Of a DNA stretch of 33,028 nucleotides, positions 25,966 to 32,993 are shown in pieces. A program made the position numbers and the translations under genes. The stretch spans positions 1 to 33,028 of the forward strand of contig CAKNIB010000012.1 of the NCBI GenBank assembly GCA_930979925.1. Direction: 5' to 3'. The stretch comes from an uncultured Clostridia bacterium (lineage in GTDB: Bacteria > Bacillota > Clostridia > Christensenellales > UBA1242). How positions within the stretch are numbered: the stretch's first letter is position 1; each line of letters opens with the position of its first letter. Below the pieces are notes generated by a model. The model saw only the letters and a list, made by a program, of their open reading frames with translations. It searched no databases and was not told where the DNA came from.

Positions 25966-25992
25966 AAGAATGTAAACTAGGATATCATTCTT
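25966..25992 (-). promoter_or_regulatory. Inverted repeat before the restriction operon
   Basis: AAGAATG (25966-25972) and CATTCTT (25986-25992) flank 13 bases, a short distance upstream of the half-S ribosome binding site and downstream of the DUF3892-like remnant. On the minus strand it is followed by GTTTTATT. It can be an operator or a weak terminator-attenuator in front of the operon. Confidence 0.4.
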
Positions 25993-26005
25993 AATTATCT
26001 AACTT

Positions 26006-26252
26006 TTAAAATCTTGGCAAATTCCCAAGATTGTCACATTTAATATGGTTGCCGTCTGTTCTTAAATATTCATTGTCAACGATATGAATATGGTCACCTA
26101 CATGCGAATCATAATAAGTATAAGCAATAGAACCATAGGTAAGCCAAATAATCATTTGTTTTTTTTGTATAAACTGATCCATCTTTGCACTTTACTTTTT
26201 CTATTACATTATCATTTTCGTCATATCTCACGTGTGTAACATAGTAAGTCAT
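26006..26252 (-). pseudogene. DUF3892-like gene with a frameshift at an A8 run
   Basis: The minus strand starts ATG at 26252 behind AAAGGAG and encodes MTYYVTHVRYDENDNVIEKV and further to a run of eight A (T at 26159-26166). The next frame then continues with SIAYTYYDSHVGDH and EYLRTDGNHIKCDNLGNLP to a stop at 26006. Both pieces together have the shape of an approximately 82-residue DUF3892 protein, whose hallmark is YLRT followed by DNLGNLP near the end. The region is one base longer than a clean frame; seven A would restore it. It is either a pseudogene, a sequence error or a frameshift-controlled gene. The family has no known function. It stands just upstream of the restriction operon, on the same strand. 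Confidence 0.6.
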
Positions 26253-26306
26253 TTCATTTCTCCTTTATAAATAAATTATAAAAAGCCTTCAACATATTAA
26301 AACTAG

Positions 26307-26335
26307 TTGTAATTTTAGAAGTTTTATGATATACT
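26307..26335 (+). promoter_or_regulatory. Promoter of a candidate small RNA
   Basis: TTGTAA (26307-26312), 17 bases, then TATACT (26330-26335), with TG one base before it as an extended -10. It points away from the restriction operon. The only thing downstream is a 65-base hairpin-rich stretch ending in a terminator. Confidence 0.6.
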
Positions 26336-26341
26336 ATATAT

Positions 26342-26407
26342 GTCGTTAGATAGCATATCTAAGTGAAGTAACCCTTTTGATACCTAGTATTGAAAGGGTT
26401 TTTACTT
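26342..26407 (+). ncRNA. Candidate small RNA of about 65 bases
   Basis: From the predicted start near 26342 the RNA would have a first hairpin TTAGATA-GCA-TATCTAA (26346-26362), a short linker, and a second hairpin AACCCTTT (26370-26377) with AAAGGGTT (26393-26400), extended inside by ATAC/GTAT and followed by TTTT. There is no start codon with a ribosome site. It lies between the divergent DUF3892-like remnant and the end of the PIN-like gene. Promoter, hairpin and terminator spacing together are hard to explain as chance. Its target is unknown. Bases 26411-26590 hold only AT-rich sequence with TATTGAAAAA-type repeats. Confidence 0.55.
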
Positions 26408-26590
26408 TTTACAAACGTATTATATAATGAAAAAATTAAAAAAGCAAGCAAAATCTAAATATTTTTGCAAATTTTTGTTACTGTACATTAAAAACTGTTA
26501 AAAAACCATTTAAAAAATATTGAAAAAATATTGAAAAATATTAAATTTTCAAAATTACGCTATAATAAATACTTTAATCCTTTTATATAA

Positions 26591-26624
26591 TAAAAAAGCA
26601 CCAAAAGGCTAACTTTTAGTGCTT
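26591..26624 (-). terminator. Terminator overlapping the end of the PIN-like gene
   Basis: On the minus strand a 12-bp stem (26613-26624 with 26596-26607, one G-T pair) is followed by a T run. The stem begins inside the last codons of the PIN-like gene and its loop contains the stop codon. Confidence 0.8.
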
Positions 26625-27766
26625 CCAAATTCTTTATACAATATTTTTGAAGATGGAAAAAATTTGTCAATACGTTTTTTCATCTCACCGTCAGAAGTTA
26701 AAACTAGTAAATCTTCCTTTAAATACTTTCCCTTAAAACATAATCTTAAAATATACATATCAATTATATCGTTTATATCAAAACCAAATCCATATGTTGC
26801 ATCTTTTCTTTTGTTTTTAACTTGCGTTGGCTCAAGAACTCTAAAAAACAACTTTTGTATATTTCCATAGAAATATTCGTTCATAACATCTTTTTCAAGA
26901 GGCGGCCAAACCCTTTTCACCAAATTTTTTATTAAATCCTTATATTCTTTTTTTACATCATTTTCAGTTATTTGTGGATATTTCTCATTATAATATGTTT
27001 TAAACCACTTATAAAAAGATTGAAACACATCGTAACTTTCATTAAAATTTTTATTTTTATAATCATCATTTTTTAGTGTTTCATTTAATTTTATTAATAA
27101 TTTATTTATGTTTTTGTACGAAACTTTTGTTTTATTTTCAAGCTCTTGCAGAAAAAGAGTAACTAATTTCATGTTTTTTTTATATTCAACATCTAGGAAA
27201 TTAACAACACAATGCTTAGTTACTTCAACGTTAATCCTTACTCCATCAAATAATGAATTGTATATGGTTGTATTTATATCCCGCAATGTTGTTTTGATTT
27301 GTTTTTCCCTTGTATTATCATTTCCTAAACTTATACTTAATAAACCGATAAAAATATTCAACATTGTCATGAAGATTTCAGTCATAAATCCAGCAATCTT
27401 GCCAGCAATTAAATTTCTTAAATTACTTAATACTTTTTCTTGTTCATCTCTACTTTTTAGATGAAGATTAATTGAATCATAATCATCAAATTCTTTTCTT
27501 ATATTTGGTGATGTCACAACTTGGGGACATAGAAGATTATAAAATTCAAATACATCTTTAGAAAAATCGCTTTTAAAATCTTTTAAAACTTCGTAAAATG
27601 TGTAAATAGTTAAATAACATTTTGATACTTCATCAAATTTCATCTCTTTTATATAATTATACAATTTTTCTATGTTTACACCATTTTTGTTTTTTGGCTC
27701 TTTATTTTTATGATATTTAAGTAAATCTTTAACCACACATGTATCTAAAACAAATTTTTTTAGCAT
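26609..27766 (-). CDS. PIN-like nuclease with a large insertion
   Basis: A 385-residue protein whose ends look like a split PIN domain. The start KKFVLDTCVVKDLL gives D8, and TIYTFYEV gives E59. The C-terminal end has DINDIIDMYIL (D332, D335) and LVLTSDGEMKKRIDKF (D359). These are the acidic positions expected of a PIN metal-dependent ribonuclease. Between them is a long insertion with a strongly hydrophobic stretch near residues 120-148 (IAGKIAGFMTEIFMTMLNIF) and helical charged regions. AGGAG precedes the ATG. It is the third gene after GNAT and Fic, 40 bases behind Fic, and has a terminator at its end. An RNA-cutting toxin or defence effector is inferred; the target and the purpose of the insertion are unknown. 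Confidence 0.6.
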   Translation of the reverse strand: MLKKFVLDTCVVKDLLKYHKNKEPKNKNGVNIEKLYNYIKEMKFDEVSKCYLTIYTFYEVLKDFKSDFSKDVFEFYNLLCPQVVTSPNIRKEFDDYDSINLHLKSRDEQEKVLSNLRNLIAGKIAGFMTEIFMTMLNIFIGLLSISLGNDNTREKQIKTTLRDINTTIYNSLFDGVRINVEVTKHCVVNFLDVEYKKNMKLVTLFLQELENKTKVSYKNINKLLIKLNETLKNDDYKNKNFNESYDVFQSFYKWFKTYYNEKYPQITENDVKKEYKDLIKNLVKRVWPPLEKDVMNEYFYGNIQKLFFRVLEPTQVKNKRKDATYGFGFDINDIIDMYILRLCFKGKYLKEDLLVLTSDGEMKKRIDKFFPSSKILYKEFGSTKS

Positions 27767-27806
27767 TTATACTCCTATTTAAAAATATATCTTTTAAAAT
27801 ATTGTT

Positions 27807-28694
27807 TTAATATTTAATTTTAAAATAATCTAAATATTTTTTGTATTTGTCTTGGGCAGATAGGCAAGTGTCTATTAAAAAGCCTTTTTCGTTTTGCCAT
27901 TCTCTTAATCCACGATAATAATACATTTTTATTTCATCTTCTATAATAAATGGAACGATATTGTTTGCTAAACATTCTCTAAACATTATAAGTCTACCAA
28001 TTCTACCGTTTCCATCTTGAAAAGGGTGTATGCTTTCAAAATGATAATGAAATTCAATTATATCTTCAATAGTTTTATTTTTTATTGAATTGTATGTTGT
28101 CAACAGTTGTTTCATTTCTTTTGCGACATTCTCGGGTTGACAAGTTTCATTTCCACCAACTTCGTTTGGGTGACTTTTATAGTCTCCAACATTAAACCAA
28201 GCTTTTAGACTATCACTTGTCCCAACTTTTAAAGTGAAATGCAGTTCTTTTATAAATTTTTCAGTTAAAGGTTTCTTTGCATTATCAATAATAAGGTCAA
28301 AACATTTAAAGTGATTATTTGTTTCTACAATGTCATCAACTTTAACTCCTTTTGTTTCGCCAATTGTATTTGTTTCAAATATAAGTCTTGTTTGTTCTTC
28401 TGTGAGAGTGCTACCTTCAATATGATTTGAATTATAGGTTAATGCAATTTGAGTTTTATGATAAATTCCTCCTTTAAGACGCATATCTTTTTCTTCTTTT
28501 AAAATATTCAAAAGTTCGTTATCGCTAAATTTTCTTTCATCAATTCTATTAGGTTTTATAGCATCTTCTGGAATATTCCAAGTTTTACCTGTTAAAAAAG
28601 CTCCTTTAATTCTGCCTTTCGCACAATAATTTCGAACTGACCTTTCACTCAAACTCCATTTTTTCGCAACTTCACTAACTGAAAGATATTTCAT
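27807..28694 (-). CDS. Fic-domain protein with helix-turn-helix
   Basis: A 295-residue Fic protein. Residues 1-45 form an excisionase-type helix-turn-helix (LSVSEVAKKWSLSERSVRNY, then TGKTWNIPEDAI). The Fic active site is HPFQDGNGRIGR at 223-234, the complete motif, so AMP transfer is expected. An auto-inhibitory motif SNHIEG (89-94, pattern S/TxxxEG) is present in the same chain. Fic enzymes usually attach AMP to protein hydroxyl groups. The gene follows GNAT by 9 bases with AAGGAG as ribosome binding site and precedes the PIN-like gene. The DNA-binding domain suggests that it may also regulate its own operon. Substrate unknown. Confidence 0.92.
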   Translation of the reverse strand: MKYLSVSEVAKKWSLSERSVRNYCAKGRIKGAFLTGKTWNIPEDAIKPNRIDERKFSDNELLNILKEEKDMRLKGGIYHKTQIALTYNSNHIEGSTLTEEQTRLIFETNTIGETKGVKVDDIVETNNHFKCFDLIIDNAKKPLTEKFIKELHFTLKVGTSDSLKAWFNVGDYKSHPNEVGGNETCQPENVAKEMKQLLTTYNSIKNKTIEDIIEFHYHFESIHPFQDGNGRIGRLIMFRECLANNIVPFIIEDEIKMYYYRGLREWQNEKGFLIDTCLSAQDKYKKYLDYFKIKY

Positions 28695-28703
28695 AATTTC
28701 TCC

Positions 28704-29174
28704 TTACAATTTTTTAGATAAACTTCTCATTCTTGTTGTATAATTATTTTTTAAATAAAAATTCTTCCCAATTTCATTAGGCTCAAAAACATCAATATGA
28801 CAATATTCACAACCAATAGATTTAAAATAATATTCCATTTTATTTAATAATAATTGTCCGACACCTTTATTTCTTGTATTTTTGCTTACAATAAGTTCTT
28901 CAATGTGCCCTGTTTTAGGACAAGTGTAATCGCACAAATCATATTCGTCATATTTAATTAGATTGCCACAAATCAAACCTATAACTTTTTCTTCTTCAAT
29001 TGCTAAGAAAATGACTGAACAATTTTTTATTGTCTTTTCAAAATACTTTTTTCTGTAATCTGGCGTTATTATATTTAAATGCCAATGATCAATAGAAACA
29101 ATATATTCTTGAAGTTCGACAAGAATATTTTTAACATCTTCTTTATATTTTGCTTTATATTCAACGATTTCCAT
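28704..29174 (-). CDS. GNAT-family N-acetyltransferase
   Basis: A 156-residue acetyltransferase. The coenzyme A binding motif is visible as HIEELIVSKNTRNKGVGQLL (R-x-x-G-x-G type), preceded by VIFLAIEEEKVIGLICGNL and followed by CEYCHIDVFEPNEIGKNFYL, the usual last strands. The acetyl acceptor is not predictable. The ATG at 29174 is chosen because a consensus -10 ends 6 bases before it; an in-frame TTG at 29201 would overlap that promoter. It has no Shine-Dalgarno sequence. It is the first gene of a compact operon with Fic and the PIN-like protein. Some GNAT proteins act as toxins on aminoacyl-tRNA, but nothing here proves this. Confidence 0.85.
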   Translation of the reverse strand: MEIVEYKAKYKEDVKNILVELQEYIVSIDHWHLNIITPDYRKKYFEKTIKNCSVIFLAIEEEKVIGLICGNLIKYDEYDLCDYTCPKTGHIEELIVSKNTRNKGVGQLLLNKMEYYFKSIGCEYCHIDVFEPNEIGKNFYLKNNYTTRMRSLSKKL

Positions 29175-29180
29175 ATTTGC

Positions 29181-29209
29181 ATTATATAAAAATATCGGCA
29201 AAAAGTCAA
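29181..29209 (-). promoter_or_regulatory. Promoter of the GNAT-Fic-PIN operon, leaderless
   Basis: On the minus strand TTGACT (29209-29204), 17 bases, then TATAAT (29186-29181). The -10 ends 6 bases before the GNAT ATG, so transcription should begin at the start codon itself. Confidence 0.7.
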
Positions 29210-29276
29210 GAAAATAAACATCTTAATTTTGCCGATAAAGGAAATTTATGTTATAAAAAATTTAAATAGTTTTTTA

Positions 29277-29368
29277 AAGTTTTAGATAGTTTTACATAGT
29301 CAAAGTTGTTCAATTTAAGTACTTCTGCTGTCAACTGTTGTCAAGTTATAAAATTATTTGACAACAAA
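29277..29368. repeat. Integrase arm-type repeats, right end of element 1
   Basis: GCTGTCAACTGTTGTCAA (29327-29344) is identical to 13236-13253 at the other end of the element. TTGACAACAA follows in the opposite direction near 29359. AGTTTTAGATAGTTTTACATAG-like sequence around 29279 is related, in inverted orientation, to the CTAAAACT repeats near 13210. Together they mark the far arm of element 1. The rest of 29210-29450 shows no gene. Confidence 0.65.
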
Positions 29369-29450
29369 TTTATTTTTCAATATCTATACGCCTTATAAAA
29401 TATAGGTTTTTGCGATAGGGTATTTAATTTTTAAATAAAAAATATTTATT

Positions 29451-29486
29451 CTGATAAGGTGGGGGTCGGTGGTTCGAGTCCACTCA
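29451..29486 (+). repeat. Second copy of the 36-bp tRNA-Ile core (attR or tandem att)
   Basis: Exact copy of 13007-13042, the anticodon loop to T arm of tRNA-Ile, without the 5' half of a tRNA. It is followed by ATCCTACCA rather than TCTCTACCA. It marks the far boundary of the 16.4-kb element and, judging by what follows, the near boundary of a second one. Confidence 0.9.
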
Positions 29487-29499
29487 ATCCTACCACTAA

Positions 29500-29525
29500 A
29501 ACCCCGATAAAATCGGGGTTTTTAT
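29500..29525 (+). terminator. Terminator after the tRNA fragment
   Basis: AACCCCGAT (29500-29508) and ATCGGGGTT (29512-29520) form a 9-bp stem followed by TTTATT. It fits the terminator of a former tRNA gene and now also isolates the element end. Confidence 0.8.
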
Positions 29526-29547
29526 TATGCTTTTATAACTAATTTTT

Positions 29548-29700
29548 TGACTACTAATATGCCAAAATTTGACTACTAAAATTTTTTACTCTAAAAATTG
29601 CAATAAAAAAGACCGATAAGCAAGAAATCTCACTTATCGGCCTAATTCTTTCATAAACTGCCTAAAACTGTGGTATTAGTAGTAAATAGTAGTCAAAATA
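29548..29700. repeat. End repeats of the second element
   Basis: AAACTGCCTAAAACTG (29655-29670) is identical to 13212-13227 at the start of element 1. TTTGACTACTAA-type sequence near 29567 returns inverted as TAGTAGTCAAAA near 29688. They resemble arm sites of a related integrase with a different arm sequence. Confidence 0.55.
29604..29640 (-). terminator. Terminator of the DUF1848 operon
   Basis: CCGATAAG (29613-29620) and CTTATCGG (29633-29640). On the minus strand the stem is followed by a run of T. It lies 65 bases beyond the DUF1848 stop. Confidence 0.7.
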
Positions 29701-29704
29701 TTTT

Positions 29705-30640
29705 TTACTTATACTCAAATTCAAGCTCAGTTTTTCTTTCGTAAATATTGCCGGCAAGTTTATCTCTCATCGATTTTTGGTGAGATTTTTTTGCATAGCA
29801 ATATTTGCAGTCGTGAAAGCAAGTGTCATACTGCCCAATGTCAACTGACGGCATACAAAGGCAATTTTTGCGTTGTCCATCAAGTTTATTGTTTTTGCGT
29901 TTGACTTGAATTCCCAAATCCTTATATTTTTCAGTCAAAAGTTTCTCGAAAATTTCGCCGTCAATACACTTACTTGGAACAATTCCATATTTTGAATAGT
30001 CATTTTCGGCACACGCTTCAATTTGAATTCCGTTTTCTTTAGCAATTTTAGAAATGGCAGACAAGATTTTATCTTTTTGCCATTCGCTTGGTTTGTGCAA
30101 GTTTTTATCACACCCCTTATAACTTTCAATCAAAAAACTAATTTTACAATGTTTGGTGTATCCCTTTAATTCTCTCGCCAAATATTCAAACTTTTCAATA
30201 TGCCAATTTTCATCTATGCCTTCTGTCACTAATATTGGGTCATAACGCCAAATAACAGGGCAAAATTTTGAAAGCATTTTAAAACTTTCAATTCTCTCTT
30301 CAAGTGGTGGAAGATTTGCTTCAATCTCTTTTGGATAGGCGTTGAGAGTGTATAGAAAATAATATTTGAAGTCTTTTAATTTATCAAGACTATTAAGCAT
30401 AGGTTTTGGGTTCTTTGTCCAAAAAACGATACCTTCTAGCGTGCCAGATGTTTCAATTTTCTTTTCGCCAAGCAAATTTATTTCTATATTTTCAATTTTT
30501 AATGGTTCGAGTGCGATTTTTGCAATTTTTTCGTGTGCAATAGGGTTTGGCACCAAAACAAAGCCTTGGTCCAACTGTTTGAAAAACCAGTCACTATAAA
30601 ACGCAGGAATGTCAGTTCGTCTAGAAACACTTAAAATCAT
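29705..30640 (-). CDS. DUF1848 protein, iron-sulfur type
   Basis: A 311-residue member of DUF1848, a family without an established function. The start LSVSRRTDIPAFYSDWFFK and the segment GIVFWTKNPKP are hallmarks of the family. The C-terminal end has five cysteines in the pattern CLCMPSVDIGQYDTCFHDCK then YCYA (C260, C262, C274, C278, C281), suggesting an iron-sulfur cluster and a radical-SAM-related fold. It lies 12 bases after a methyltransferase-like gene and is very likely cotranscribed with it. The two genes sit between the end of the second element and its integrase, a typical cargo position. Confidence 0.85.
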   Translation of the reverse strand: MILSVSRRTDIPAFYSDWFFKQLDQGFVLVPNPIAHEKIAKIALEPLKIENIEINLLGEKKIETSGTLEGIVFWTKNPKPMLNSLDKLKDFKYYFLYTLNAYPKEIEANLPPLEERIESFKMLSKFCPVIWRYDPILVTEGIDENWHIEKFEYLARELKGYTKHCKISFLIESYKGCDKNLHKPSEWQKDKILSAISKIAKENGIQIEACAENDYSKYGIVPSKCIDGEIFEKLLTEKYKDLGIQVKRKNNKLDGQRKNCLCMPSVDIGQYDTCFHDCKYCYAKKSHQKSMRDKLAGNIYERKTELEFEYK

Positions 30641-30652
30641 ATAAACCCCAAC

Positions 30653-31306
30653 TTATTTTCTTTTTCCACTTAATATTATACCTTTTCCATCTAAAATTTC
30701 AAAGCTATTGTAATGAAAAGAATTTAATTTTCTCCTTAAACTTTTTAAAAAATCCATTTCTTCTTTTGGCATGTGATAATTATTATTTATTGTGTAATCA
30801 CAAATAATGTAAAAATTATTTTTATTCTCCAATGCTTTAACTAAATCTTCTTTTAAGTTGGAATTGTTTGAAATAGTAAATAGTGAATTAAAAAAGCAAA
30901 TTACAGGATTTTCTTTTGTGATATTTAGCAAAAACATTCCATCATCATAACTTATTGTTTTAGGCAATTTAGGTGTAAAATTTTTATAAGCATTTGTCTT
31001 TTTAATTACCCAATCGCCTTCATCTATTCCATAGTAATTAAAATTGTTCCCAAAAATTTCATTTGCCCCAATGTAATCAAATCCAAGTCCACAACCAAAA
31101 GAAAAGATATTTAATTTATTGTTTGTTGTTAATCTTTTAAGCGAATTAAAACTCTTTTTATTTTTCTCATAATTCACTTCGGCATAATCTTTTAAATAAT
31201 TTAGATTTGAGCATAAGTTTCCATAATCTAAATGTCCTTGGCAGTCTTTTTTACAAGTTTCACAACTTGGAAATTTATAACCATTCCATAAACTTTCAAA
31301 TTTCAT
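30653..31306 (-). CDS. Methyltransferase-like protein with N-terminal cysteines
   Basis: A 217-residue protein. Residues 66-80 (NIFSFGCGLGFDYIG) look like the glycine-rich SAM-binding loop of class I methyltransferases, followed by YYGIDEGDW in the position of the second strand acidic motif and VICFFNSLFTI. The N-terminus carries CETCKKDC (15-22) and a further cysteine at 32, suggesting a metal-binding site. The substrate is not recognisable. AAGGGG precedes its ATG. It is followed closely by the DUF1848 gene, so the two probably act together. A non-catalytic SAM-binding protein cannot be excluded. Confidence 0.5.
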   Translation of the reverse strand: MKFESLWNGYKFPSCETCKKDCQGHLDYGNLCSNLNYLKDYAEVNYEKNKKSFNSLKRLTTNNKLNIFSFGCGLGFDYIGANEIFGNNFNYYGIDEGDWVIKKTNAYKNFTPKLPKTISYDDGMFLLNITKENPVICFFNSLFTISNNSNLKEDLVKALENKNNFYIICDYTINNNYHMPKEEMDFLKSLRRKLNSFHYNSFEILDGKGIILSGKRK

Positions 31307-31325
31307 AATTTTCCCCTTTTAATGC

Positions 31326-31358
31326 AAAAGGTTGAAGAAAAAATTTCTTCAACCTTTT
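31326..31358. terminator. Terminator of the second integrase
   Basis: AAAAGGTTGAAGAAA (31326-31340) and TTTCTTCAACCTTTT (31344-31358) form a perfect 15-bp stem. It lies about 60 bases beyond the minus-strand integrase stop and separates it from the methyltransferase gene. Confidence 0.75.
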
Positions 31359-31417
31359 CTTAAATTTTAACATGCGATTTTTTAATTTTCAATGTTTAGT
31401 GACAGAATTTTTTAATT

Positions 31418-32746
31418 TTACATCTCAAAATCTTTATTTCTTTTCCTTCTGGCTTGCTTTTCTTTGAGTAGTCTTTCAAGTTCTTCGTCAAGTTCATCAT
31501 CTTCAAGTTCTTGCACAGACTTTTCTCTTTGCGACTTGAATTGATTGTTCAAAACTTCGGTTGCTTGCCCAAAATATGATTTGTCAACAGAATTATATGT
31601 TGTCAAAGTTGTTTTCACCGATTTGTGTCCAAGTAGTGCTTGAATAACTTTCGGGTTTTGATTAGCTTCAAAAAGCATATTTGAATATGTGTGCCTTAAT
31701 GTGTGAAAGTGAATTCCAAGTTTGTTTAAGTTATGCCTTTTCAAAAAATCTTCAAACATTTTCTTTGTTCCGTGATAAGTCCTAACTTCGCCTTCACTAT
31801 TGCCAAACACAAGAGAATTATCCTTTGTCAGTTGTTTGCCATTTAGGTCGCCTTGCAACTCTCGTTCGGTTTTGTAATCTTCAAGTGCTTCGACAAGTAT
31901 GTCGGGCATAGGAACATCTCGAACAGAGCAGGTGGTTTTCGTGTCGCCAATGACAGTTTTTCGTTCTTTAACATTGCCATTCTCATCAAACTTTGGAACA
32001 ACTGTGATACCACGCCTTATGTGAATACACTTATTTTTAAAATCTATATCTTCCCAAGTGAGAGCAAGAGCTTCGCCTGTGCGAAGTCCTGCCATCATCA
32101 TACAAAGACAAAGCGGTTTGAAAAATTTATCTTCATTTAGACACTTCAAAAATTCTTCTCGCTTTTCTTGTGGAATTGCCTTATATTTGTTTTCACTATC
32201 ATAAATTTTTCGTTCTGTGCTTTTTACTTTTGTAAGTTTTGTTGGGTTAAAACTTGTGATATTGTTCTGCACAGCATAGTCAAAAAATTGATTGAAAATG
32301 AATTTTACTTTTCTCACAACTGCAAGACTATATCCTTCGCTAATCATTTCATTTAGCACTTTTTGAATGACTATATTGTTAACTTCATCAATCTTCATAC
32401 CGCCCACTTTTGTTTCTATGTGGTTGGTAAAATTGTCCATAATAACTTCAAAAGTTCGTGGCGAAACTAAGTTCTTTTTAAACACCAAAAGCCAATCTCT
32501 CATCATTTGACCGATTGTGTTCTTTTGCGTGTAATCATAGTTGTCAGCCATAACTCGATTTGTCATTTTGTTTAATTTGTCCAAGACTTCAAGTCTTGTT
32601 TTGCCATAGACGGATTTTCTTTTTTGTTTGCCATTTTCATCATAGCCTGTTGTTATTGTTCCAACCCATCTTCCGTCTTTTCTTTGCGAGATACTTCCTT
32701 CATTGTTGCCTCTTCTTGTCTTGCTTACAACTTTCTTCCTAGCCAT
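31418..32746 (-). CDS. Tyrosine integrase of the second element
   Basis: A 442-residue integrase related to that of element 1 over its full length: RRGNNEGSISQRKDGRW at the N-terminus, GLRTGEALALTW, HTLRHTYSNML, LGHKSVKTT and TTYNSVD with the catalytic tyrosine. All catalytic residues are kept. The ATG at 32746 is preferred to that at 32767 because it matches the start of the other integrase and lies behind GCGAGGTG. It overlaps its excisionase gene by 8 bases, as in element 1. It ends in KDFEM. It probably uses the same tRNA-Ile-derived core, since one such core is 1.9 kb away. Confidence 0.93.
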   Translation of the reverse strand: MARKKVVSKTRRGNNEGSISQRKDGRWVGTITTGYDENGKQKRKSVYGKTRLEVLDKLNKMTNRVMADNYDYTQKNTIGQMMRDWLLVFKKNLVSPRTFEVIMDNFTNHIETKVGGMKIDEVNNIVIQKVLNEMISEGYSLAVVRKVKFIFNQFFDYAVQNNITSFNPTKLTKVKSTERKIYDSENKYKAIPQEKREEFLKCLNEDKFFKPLCLCMMMAGLRTGEALALTWEDIDFKNKCIHIRRGITVVPKFDENGNVKERKTVIGDTKTTCSVRDVPMPDILVEALEDYKTERELQGDLNGKQLTKDNSLVFGNSEGEVRTYHGTKKMFEDFLKRHNLNKLGIHFHTLRHTYSNMLFEANQNPKVIQALLGHKSVKTTLTTYNSVDKSYFGQATEVLNNQFKSQREKSVQELEDDELDEELERLLKEKQARRKRNKDFEM

Positions 32747-32993
32747 TTTGCACCTCGCTTTGAGCATTGTTGAGTGTTAGCCAAGTGACAAAATTAAGAA
32801 CGCTAACAACTTGTCTTTTGCCGACTTTTGTTGTTGGAAAGGTTTTGCTTCTCATAAGATTTCTTACATTATCTCTGCCAAGTCCAGTGATTTTGATAAG
32901 GTCCTCACAGTCTAAAAAATCTTTGCCATATTTTAAAGAAATTCTATTCACTTCGTTTTGTATAAGTTCGTTCAAATTGATTGTATTTTGCAT
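32739..32993 (-). CDS. Excisionase-like protein of the second element
   Basis: An 84-residue helix-turn-helix protein nearly identical to that at 14598-14855, with DLIKITGLGRDNVRNLMRSK and FPTTKVGKRQVVSVLNFVTW. The differences are concentrated at the N-terminus and in the recognition-helix end. AGGAGG precedes its ATG. The element continues past the right edge of the window, where, by analogy with element 1, a relaxase operon may follow. Confidence 0.85.
   Translation of the reverse strand: MQNTINLNELIQNEVNRISLKYGKDFLDCEDLIKITGLGRDNVRNLMRSKTFPTTKVGKRQVVSVLNFVTWLTLNNAQSEVQNG

Noticed and set aside
29451..29494. A second tRNA-Ile gene
   Set aside because: Only the 3' half is present; there is no D arm, 5' acceptor or complete anticodon stem.
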